Shown here: positions 1 through 4,754 of the stretch, in pieces | Layout: each line of letters starts with the position of its first letter | Numbering within the stretch: position 1 is the stretch's first letter | Origin: Roseiflexaceae bacterium | GTDB taxonomy: Bacteria > Chloroflexota > Chloroflexia > Chloroflexales > Roseiflexaceae | Reading direction: 5' to 3' | NCBI GenBank assembly: GCA_947462525.1 | Contig: CANHPK010000047.1 | Location: 1 to 8,603, forward strand | DNA: 8,603 nt | Made by a program: the position numbers and the translations under genes | The notes under the pieces: generated by a model | What the model was told of the DNA's origin: nothing | Database searches by the model: none | Seen by the model: the letters and a program-made list of their open reading frames with translations, nothing else

Positions 1-144
1 GCGCTGGGTGCGTGGTTCGGAGTCGACAGCGTTGGCTCGTTGCTGGCCGAGCTCCCCGGCAACATCGTGTTGAATGTCGCATTCATGGGGCTTTTTGCAC
101 CGCCGCTGGTTGCGATACAGCGGCGTCTGCGGGGTGGGGTGTAG
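1..144 (+). CDS. C-terminal end of a membrane protein (partial, 5' end outside window)
   Basis: Reading from base 1 gives 47 codons ending at TAG 142-144. The fragment has a hydrophobic stretch (roughly SLLAELPGNIVLNVAFMG, then LFAPPLVAI) followed by a short basic tail (QRRLRGGV), the pattern of a last transmembrane helix with a positively charged cytoplasmic end. The family cannot be fixed from so little. The helix-breaking ELPGN followed by a hydrophobic run reminds me of the last helix of small transporter subunits such as ECF substrate-binding components, but this is only a resemblance. The next (broken) gene starts one base after this stop, so the two were probably once in one operon. 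Confidence 0.6.
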   Translation, partial: ALGAWFGVDSVGSLLAELPGNIVLNVAFMGLFAPPLVAIQRRLRGGV

Positions 145-145
145 T

Positions 146-381
146 GTGGGAAAATCAGACCACTATTGGAATCCCATGGTGCCAGAATTGACGGTCACGA
201 GCATCGCTGCATCATTGTTGTTTTATGTTTGTATCTGAAACTCGGTCATGCGCAACTGATGCTAGAGGAATATCACGAGACCGGCTGGAACGTCGTTTCT
301 TTGGAGCGTCTGTACGGGCGTGGTGTGAATCTTCAGATAGAAGTACCCGATGTACCCACGCTGGCGCAGATTAATAAACAC
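146..381 (+). pseudogene. Broken VOC / bleomycin-resistance-like gene (paralogue of 4111-4536)
   Basis: From GTG 146 the frame reads MGKSDHYWNPMVPELTV and continues to LLFYVCI before a TGA at 236-238. It matches the start of the intact VOC protein encoded at 4111 (DEYWNAMVPELTV...SLAFY), about 16 of 23 residues identical. Similarity resumes in another frame from about 229 (LYLKLGHAQLMLE against VYLTRGQAQLMLE) and runs to about 381 through GRGVNLQIEVPDV against GRGINLQIDVPDV, about half of 51 residues identical. Between the two blocks the intact gene has 51 bases where this copy has 5, a net loss of 46 bases that shifts the frame. The C-terminal third (the part with REFLVQDPDGYLLRF in the intact copy) is absent. 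The product cannot be a functional VOC protein. The remnant begins one base after the upstream stop, so it was probably translationally coupled to that gene. Confidence 0.85.
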
Positions 382-464
382 TTATGTACGGACGGGCAGT
401 TGTGTGGTAGGTTTGAATTGTATAGTTTTTTTGTATGTGTGTATACCGCGAAAGCGATTGATAA
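382..464 (+). promoter_or_regulatory. Short leader of RTX-1, possible promoter
   Basis: An AT-rich stretch joins the end of the VOC remnant to the RTX-1 start. TTGAATTGT at 413-421 is followed by a T run. TTGTAT (418-423) and TATACC (442-447), 18 bases apart, could form a weak sigma-70-like promoter, but the leader would then be only about 11 bases. No convincing Shine-Dalgarno sequence precedes ATG 465. The same TTGAATTGT word followed by a T run is found upstream of RTX-3 (4657-4673). Confidence 0.25.
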
Positions 465-1721
465 ATGGTAAAAAACTGTGTTGGAATACTTATGGTTGTC
501 GCATTGAGCATAGAGTTGGCTCCTGGTGCAACTCGCGCAGAGGCCCGCACAAGTCCGCCAAAACCGACCGAAGCAACGCTTCAATGCACGATTCGTGGCA
601 GTGCCCGCAACGATGTTTTGCGTGGAACTGCAGGTAATGACGTGATCTGTGGATTTGCAGGGGCAGACACGATCTACGGGAACGGCGGCAACGATGTCAT
701 TTATGGCGGTGACGGCAACGACATCATTGATGCCGGTGTCGGCAATGATCGCGTTGACGGTGGAAATGGTAACGATCGCATTACCGGCGGCACCGGGAAT
801 GACGAGCTGAACGGCAATGCAGGCAACGACACGCTCAACGCAGGCATCGGTAATGATGTGCTCAGTGGCGATACGGGTGCTGACCAGCTCAATGCTGGTG
901 TGGGCGATGACTCCCTCAGTGGTGGCAGTGAGCGTGACGTGTTGCAGCCGGGCACTGGTGATGACCAGTGCGCCATTGATACAAGGGACGTCACGGTGGG
1001 CCAATGCAGCAGAGACACCACTGCACCGGTTTTTGCACCGATGGGCTTGTCACGCAGCGTCAATGCCGGTGAAACGGCAACATTCGAGTGGGTTGTTGAT
1101 GATGAATCACCAATACAATCTTGGTTGGCTGTTGGTGGTTCGACAGGCTGGGTTACTGAGTGGTGTGGATTATTACCTTACGCAACTGCAGTTAGTCAGG
1201 TCTCTCCCGCGGGCACTCCACTGACAAGCACTTCCTTCCGAGTAAATTGTACGATTCCAACCTATGCCGTCAATGGTGAATACTCTGTGGAATTGAATGC
1301 GGTCGATGTTTTTGGCAATTATGCGACACCGCAACGAATAGTGTTGATGGTCAACTCAGGTTCTAACGATACCACGCCACCAGAGTATTCCCAACTCCGC
1401 GCCTCAGCATCTGTAGTTGATCGCACTGACGACCTCACCTTTTCGTGGCTTGTCGACGACGAGACGGGGATTAGTGGTACGGTGGTGTGGTTGGTCTATA
1501 ACGATAGCTTCGGAACGGACGAGGGTCCATATTTTGCCTACACGCCTTCATCTGAGGGCGTCGTTACCCGCACAGAGCGTGGAGTGAGCGTACAGTACAA
1601 GCAAAAAGTTGGCTGGAATGCGCATGCTCCTGCAGGCACATACACAGTGTGGGTGTGGGTCCGCGATACGCCGGGGAACCGTGATTTTGTGAAGACGGAT
1701 GTGACTATTACGCTCAGGTAA
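465..1721 (+). CDS. Exported RTX-repeat protein with two beta-sandwich-like domains (RTX-1)
   Basis: A 418-residue protein with no recognised named family. Residues 1-26 look like a Sec signal peptide: MVKN, a hydrophobic core from CVGILMVVAL, and a likely cut after ATRA. The core is marred by a Glu (SIEL), so this is the weakest of the three family signals. CTIR (C41) leads into 14 contiguous RTX nonapeptides (residues 45-170, GGxGxDxUx type), expected to fold as a Ca2+-binding parallel beta-roll. A linker with C169 and C181 follows. Two beta-sandwich-like domains (about 184-300 and 302-418) each open with D-x-x-x-P and close with a G-x-Y-x-V...D-x-x-GN pattern (GEYSVELNAVDVFGN, GTYTVWVWVRDTPGN). 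C234 and C262 in the first domain could pair. Ca2+ binding is family knowledge; an extracellular or surface structural role is inference. ATG 465 was chosen because it gives the complete signal peptide, although no ribosome-binding site is clear. Confidence 0.85.
   Translation: MVKNCVGILMVVALSIELAPGATRAEARTSPPKPTEATLQCTIRGSARNDVLRGTAGNDVICGFAGADTIYGNGGNDVIYGGDGNDIIDAGVGNDRVDGGNGNDRITGGTGNDELNGNAGNDTLNAGIGNDVLSGDTGADQLNAGVGDDSLSGGSERDVLQPGTGDDQCAIDTRDVTVGQCSRDTTAPVFAPMGLSRSVNAGETATFEWVVDDESPIQSWLAVGGSTGWVTEWCGLLPYATAVSQVSPAGTPLTSTSFRVNCTIPTYAVNGEYSVELNAVDVFGNYATPQRIVLMVNSGSNDTTPPEYSQLRASASVVDRTDDLTFSWLVDDETGISGTVVWLVYNDSFGTDEGPYFAYTPSSEGVVTRTERGVSVQYKQKVGWNAHAPAGTYTVWVWVRDTPGNRDFVKTDVTITLR
597..974 (+). 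repeat. RTX nonapeptide array, 14 units (RTX-1)
   Basis: Fourteen in-frame 27-base units encode contiguous nonapeptides from GSARNDVLR to PGTGDDQCA without any insertion. The central units are canonical (GNGGNDVIY, GGDGNDIID, GGNGNDRIT). The first two units and the last two are degenerate and act as caps: unit 2 ends in Cys, unit 13 is GGSERDVLQ and unit 14 carries a Cys. Unit 6 (AGVGNDRVD) is identical to unit 6 of RTX-2, not RTX-3. Confidence 0.9.
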
Positions 1722-1728
1722 TCCTATT

Positions 1729-1748
1729 CAATACGTGACATCGTATTG
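1729..1748 (+). terminator. Possible weak terminator hairpin after RTX-1
   Basis: CAATACG and CGTATTG form a perfect 7-base stem around a 6-base loop (TGACAT), starting 8 bases after the RTX-1 stop. No T run follows, so it is a poor intrinsic terminator; it may instead be an mRNA 3'-end stabiliser or chance. Confidence 0.3.
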
Positions 1749-1946
1749 CAATCAAAACCCAGCAGTAGCGTGGATATTGTACTTGTTAGATATTTTTATA
1801 ACCAGACAATTTTCACATTGATATAGGATTGGAACGGTATTTCTGACACGTTTCACGGTGATAGTTGTGTGGCGGTGTTTTGCTTGGGTTGCATGTTGGC
1901 GGGTGTGATATGTCGGCATGTATGTCATTACGTTCTATTAACGCGC

Positions 1947-1952
1947 GGAGGG
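1947..1952 (+). promoter_or_regulatory. Ribosome-binding site deciding the RTX-2 start
   Basis: GGAGGG lies 3 bases before ATG 1956. It is the strongest Shine-Dalgarno match near this gene and selects 1956 over the upstream in-frame GTG at 1869. The spacing is short but acceptable. Confidence 0.7.
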
Positions 1953-1955
1953 CAA

Positions 1956-3239
1956 ATGAAATACCGGTTGTTGGTATTAGCCTTAATGATGCTGTTCTTT
2001 TGGCCGCGCGTAGATACTGTGCGAGGATCTGCGTCCACACAATCGGTTGCATCACAACCGGTCCCAAATTGTACGATTCGTGGCACATCCCGTAATGACG
2101 TGCTGCGTGGGACATTGCGTGATGATGTAATCTGTGGGTTGGCAGGGAATGACACAATTATTGGTGGGGGTGGCAACGATGTTATCGTGGCTGGAGATGG
2201 AAACGATATCATCGATGCCGGTGTCGGCAATGATCGCGTCGATGGTGGGAATGGTACCGACCGCATTATTGGTGGGAATGGTAATGACATGCTCGCCGGG
2301 GGGGCTGGTAACGACGTCATTGACAGTGGCGCTGGTGATGACATCCTTAATGGAAATGCAGGGAGCGACCAGCTTAATGCTGGTGACGGTGATGATGCGC
2401 TGACTGGTGGGAGTGATCGCGATCGTCTGCAACCAGGACTCGGTGACAATCGTTGTGCGATAGATGCTATCGACACCACTATCGGTCGGTGTCTTCCTGA
2501 TACTACAGCCCCCGTCTTTGCGCCCATGGCATTGACGCGGAGCGTCGATGCGGGCGAGACGGTCACGTTCGAGTGGGTCGTTGACGACGCTTCACCGATG
2601 AGCACGTGGTTGCGTGTGATTGGGGGGCCGTTGGGCTGGGTGGAATGGTGTGGGTATGACGTGTTTGGTAGCCCTGTGACACAAACCAATCCCACATCAA
2701 ACCTACCCTCCAGTACAATGTTTGGTGTGACGTGTACCGTTCCGACAAATGCCGTCAGTGGTGAATACAGCGTAGAAATCAATGCCATCGATGCATTTAA
2801 TAATGTGGCTACGACCCAACGCATTATCCTGACGGTGAATAATGACATAGTCGACACAGACGCTCCCGTTGTTTCAGAAGTGCGTGTATCAACCCCGGTG
2901 ATGAATCGGTTGACCAATGTGCTATTGGTATCGTTTCGGGTTGATGATGCTTACATAATCGCAGATGCAAAGGCCTTTCTCCTCGATAGTACGGGCTCGA
3001 TTCCACCCGATAACCAAAATTGGTTCGTAACCAGCTCTACTCGCACCATACAGTATCTACCTGTTGAATCCGGTGCCGCCCAAGCACACATGCAGCCAAT
3101 TATTATCAATGCATATACCGGTGTCCCTATTCCTGTGGGTACATACACAGTTTGGATTGCAGTAAGTGATATGCTTGGAAACAACAAGTTTATCAAGACG
3201 GATGTCACTGTGGAATACCAAGACGTCGATACTGACTGA
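1956..3239 (+). CDS. Exported RTX-repeat protein with two beta-sandwich-like domains (RTX-2)
   Basis: A 427-residue paralogue of RTX-1 and RTX-3, with the clearest translation start of the three. The signal peptide is MKYRLLVLALMMLFFW followed by a polar region; the exact cut is uncertain (around VRGSA). NCTIR precedes 14 RTX nonapeptides (residues 43-168), which are more diverged from RTX-1/RTX-3 than those are from each other. The Cys-bearing linker (DNRCAID...IGRC) and two C-terminal domains (about 182-298 and 300-427) follow. The first domain keeps the family pattern FEWVVDD...VEWCG...CTVP...GEYSVEINAIDAFNN. The second ends GTYTVWIAVSDMLGN plus an acidic tail (QDVDTD) that the others lack. 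The second domain is the most divergent part of the family (DDAYIIADAKAFLLD in place of the DDETGI seen in both paralogues). A strong hairpin terminator follows, so transcription probably ends here. Biochemical function unknown; Ca2+ binding is expected from the repeats. Confidence 0.88.
   Translation: MKYRLLVLALMMLFFWPRVDTVRGSASTQSVASQPVPNCTIRGTSRNDVLRGTLRDDVICGLAGNDTIIGGGGNDVIVAGDGNDIIDAGVGNDRVDGGNGTDRIIGGNGNDMLAGGAGNDVIDSGAGDDILNGNAGSDQLNAGDGDDALTGGSDRDRLQPGLGDNRCAIDAIDTTIGRCLPDTTAPVFAPMALTRSVDAGETVTFEWVVDDASPMSTWLRVIGGPLGWVEWCGYDVFGSPVTQTNPTSNLPSSTMFGVTCTVPTNAVSGEYSVEINAIDAFNNVATTQRIILTVNNDIVDTDAPVVSEVRVSTPVMNRLTNVLLVSFRVDDAYIIADAKAFLLDSTGSIPPDNQNWFVTSSTRTIQYLPVESGAAQAHMQPIIINAYTGVPIPVGTYTVWIAVSDMLGNNKFIKTDVTVEYQDVDTD
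2082..2459 (+). repeat. RTX nonapeptide array, 14 units (RTX-2)
   Basis: Fourteen contiguous in-frame nonapeptides run from GTSRNDVLR to PGLGDNRCA. The length and the position-specific cap units are the same as in the two paralogues. A 26-base stretch at 2214-2239 (unit 5 end and unit 6) is identical to 729-754 in RTX-1. Confidence 0.9.
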
Positions 3240-3269
3240 TTCTAATCAGCAGGAATCATAGCAATACAC

Positions 3270-3308
3270 ACCACAAGGGCAAAATACTAAGCCCTTGTGG
3301 TTTATATT
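3270..3308 (+). terminator. Rho-independent terminator after RTX-2
   Basis: ACCACAAGGGC and GCCCTTGTGGT form a perfect 11-base stem (3270-3280 with 3291-3301) around a 10-base loop (AAAATACTAA). TTTATATT follows. It lies 30 bases after the RTX-2 stop and 16 bases before the SDR start, and separates the two transcription units. Confidence 0.8.
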
Positions 3309-3324
3309 CGAAATAAGAATCACT

Positions 3325-4072
3325 ATGACAGTCGATACACCCACAAATCAGCTGCCCGTTACTTGGATAATTGGGGCAACGTGTTGCATTGGTGCTGTCC
3401 TTGCCCATCGCCTCGCACCACGACCCAGCTCGTACTTTCGGCCCGTAATGAGGCGTCACTAACAGCATTGGCCAGTGAAGAGGGTGCGCAGGCATGTACC
3501 GTAGATGTACCTCAACCAGAGTCCATTCAACATGCGTTCACAAGCCTACTCCGCACCCACGACCGTATCGATGCGGTGGTGCTAGCGGTGGGAAGTATCT
3601 TACTCACAAGTGCCGATCGTACCTCGCTTGATGAGTGGCATACTGCTATCACCCAAAACTTGCACGCCTCCCTTTATGTGGTGCGTGCGGTAACCGTTAA
3701 AATGCAACGGCAACCGGATGGCGGTTCCATCTTACTCTTTTCTACTGCGGCTGCCCAAATCGGTTTCCCAATCATGAGGCGATTGTAGCGGCCAAAGCAG
3801 GGGTTGAGGGATTAGCCCGTGCCACCGCGGCCAGCTATGCTCCCCGCAATATTCGCGTCAATGTGATTGCCCCGGGGCTGGTCGATACCCAACTGGCACG
3901 CCCAATTACCGCCAACGCTGCGGCGCTTGAAGCGTCTCGTCTGATGCATCCCCTCGGCCGTATCGGGGTGGCGGATGATGTCGCATATATCGCCGACGCT
4001 GTCCTGACATCTACATGGATGACCGGTCAGGTGTTGGTGGTTGATGGTGGCTTGGCTGGCATCAAAAAATAA
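3325..4072 (+). pseudogene. Short-chain dehydrogenase/reductase gene with two frameshifts
   Basis: Three consecutive frames encode one SDR (NAD(P)-dependent oxidoreductase, Rossmann fold). From ATG 3325 the first frame reads ...TWIIGATCCIGAVLAHRLA, the cofactor-binding strand and helix. Around 3414-3425 it passes to a frame reading TQLVLSARNEASL...DRIDAVVLAVGSILL...GGSILLFSTAAAQIGF. Around 3767-3772 it passes to a frame reading NHEAIVAAKAGVEGLAR...IRVNVIAPGLVDT...GQVLVVDGG and stops at TAA 4070. Each step equals the loss of one base; restoring both gives 250 codons including stop, a normal SDR length. Where classical SDRs have YxxxK, this one has NHE...AAK, as I recall for a divergent SDR subfamily in cyanobacteria and Chloroflexota. 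The glycine motif is altered too (GATCCIG where GATGGIG or similar is usual). Both lost bases lie in or next to short homopolymers, so sequencing error remains possible. Confidence 0.85.
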
Positions 4073-4095
4073 CCGAGGAGTTCCGCTGGTTGTAC

Positions 4096-4100
4096 GGAGG
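4096..4100 (+). promoter_or_regulatory. Ribosome-binding site deciding the VOC start
   Basis: GGAGG lies 10 bases before ATG 4111. It favours that ATG over the in-frame TTG at 4090, which would place the site inside the gene. The broken paralogue also starts at the equivalent position (GTG 146, a few codons before YWN). Confidence 0.65.
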
Positions 4101-4110
4101 TGGTGCTGAG

Positions 4111-4536
4111 ATGGCAGATGAATACTGGAATGCCATGGTTCCCGAGTTAACGGTACGCGATGTAGCTGTATCGCTGGCGTTTTATCGGCTATTGGGTTTT
4201 ACGGTGCGATTTCAGCGGAGTGAGCCAGATTTTGTCTATCTCACACGTGGTCAGGCGCAACTCATGCTCGAAGCATGGCACGTTGATGGCTGGCAGACGG
4301 CACCGCTCGCGCCGCCATTTGGGCGTGGCATCAACTTGCAAATCGACGTACCCGATGTGGGTGCCATGGTGGCCGTGTGTCAGCAACACGGGATTGCGTT
4401 GTTTCGCCCGCTGACAGAGCGTTGGTATGCCACGCAGCCCAGTATTACCGAAGGGCAACGGGAGTTTTTGGTGCAGGATCCCGACGGATATCTGTTGCGA
4501 TTTGCTGAGTACATCGGGCAAAAACCTGTACAGTGA
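4111..4536 (+). CDS. VOC superfamily protein, bleomycin-resistance / glyoxalase-like
   Basis: A 141-residue single-module VOC (vicinal oxygen chelate) protein. The N-terminal half has the family strand-helix pattern MVPELTVRDVAVSLAFYRLLGF, then VYLTRGQAQLMLE. The C-terminal half has GRGINLQIDVPDV and ends with REFLVQDPDGYLLRFAEYI, the DPDG-hLLRF signature typical of bleomycin-resistance-type members. These proteins usually dimerise and bind a drug or small molecule without catalysis, though related members are metal-dependent dioxygenases or glyoxalases; the substrate here cannot be told. There is no signal peptide, so it is cytoplasmic. It starts 38 bases after the SDR stop on the same strand, so the two were probably co-transcribed. 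A second, decayed copy lies at 146-381. Both copies are followed by a gene of the RTX family. Confidence 0.85.
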   Translation: MADEYWNAMVPELTVRDVAVSLAFYRLLGFTVRFQRSEPDFVYLTRGQAQLMLEAWHVDGWQTAPLAPPFGRGINLQIDVPDVGAMVAVCQQHGIALFRPLTERWYATQPSITEGQREFLVQDPDGYLLRFAEYIGQKPVQ

Positions 4537-4645
4537 TAACTGCGGTAGCGGAGTTTCGGCATGTGGCACACAGAGACGAAGGTCGTGGCACAGCTCTTGC
4601 GTTGCAAGGCAGAGAACGTGATTCTGTCGCGGGTTCTCAATTCTT

Positions 4646-4677
4646 CACGAAAAATATTGAATTGTTCATTTTTCGTG
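4646..4677 (+). other. Perfect 10-base inverted repeat upstream of RTX-3
   Basis: CACGAAAAAT (4646-4655) pairs perfectly with ATTTTTCGTG (4668-4677) around a 12-base loop (ATTGAATTGTTC). It sits 110 bases after the VOC stop. No T run follows the stem, though the stem itself holds five A-T pairs, so it could be a bidirectional terminator of unusual form, an operator for a dimeric regulator, or an RNA structure. Confidence 0.5.
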
Positions 4678-4705
4678 CGATGATAGGGCAGAATCGGAAC
4701 AAGCA

Positions 4706-4722
4706 TGACGCCGAGGGCGTCA
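4706..4722 (+). other. Tight GC-rich hairpin in the RTX-3 leader
   Basis: TGACGCC and GGCGTCA form a perfect 7-base stem with a 3-base loop (GAG). It ends 18 bases before the Shine-Dalgarno of RTX-3, so in the mRNA it could affect stability or translation initiation. No T run follows, which argues against a terminator. Confidence 0.5.
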
Positions 4723-4740
4723 ATCACTCACTGTCCACGT

Positions 4741-4746
4741 AAAGGA
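4741..4746 (+). promoter_or_regulatory. Ribosome-binding site deciding the RTX-3 start
   Basis: AAAGGA lies 8 bases before ATG 4755 but only 2 bases before ATG 4749 in the same frame. Normal spacing favours 4755; the difference is two residues. Confidence 0.55.
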
Positions 4747-4754
4747 TTATGGTC

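Larger units (their letters stand above)
1722..1955 (+). other. Intergenic region between RTX-1 and RTX-2
   Basis: The 234 bases hold no gene I can support. A perfect 7-base inverted repeat sits just after the RTX-1 stop (listed separately). An AT-rich stretch at about 1775-1802 (TTGTAC at 1777, TATAAC at 1797) looks promoter-like, but the spacing of 14 bases is too short for a standard sigma-70 site. The RTX-2 frame stays open upstream to a GTG at 1869, but that extension (MAVFCLGCMLAG...) lacks a ribosome-binding site and precedes a complete signal peptide, so I treat it as non-coding. Confidence 0.5.
4537..4754 (+). other. Intergenic region and leader of RTX-3
   Basis: These 218 bases contain no supportable gene; short open frames here have no family resemblance. 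They hold two perfect hairpins (4646-4677 and 4706-4722) and an AT-rich segment with TTGAAT at 4657-4662 and a possible but poor -10 (TGATAG, 4681-4686). The promoter for RTX-3 presumably lies here, but I cannot place it with confidence. Confidence 0.4.

Noticed and set aside
166..471. A 101-codon frame from TTG 166 as a real small gene.
   Set aside because: Only its middle (about 229-381) resembles a protein, and that part continues the VOC frame interrupted upstream; it is a frameshifted remnant.
597..974. Tandem 27-base periodicity that could suggest a CRISPR array or minisatellite.
   Set aside because: The units are contiguous, in frame, diverged at codon level and encode RTX nonapeptides; there are no spacers.
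333..1004. A 223-codon open frame on the minus strand.
   Set aside because: It lies opposite the RTX array. The GGN-AAY-GAY codon pattern of RTX repeats yields few stops on the complementary strand, giving low-complexity frames rich in Ile, Val, Thr and Ala. The same shadow occurs opposite RTX-2 and RTX-3.
1869..1955. N-terminal extension of RTX-2 from GTG 1869.
   Set aside because: No ribosome-binding site at 1869, whereas GGAGGG precedes ATG 1956, which starts directly with a complete signal peptide as in the paralogues.
1928..2917. A 329-codon open frame on the minus strand.
   Set aside because: Antisense shadow of RTX-2, rich in Ser, Leu and Pro, with no domain resemblance; the + strand frame has a ribosome-binding site, a signal peptide and recognised repeats.
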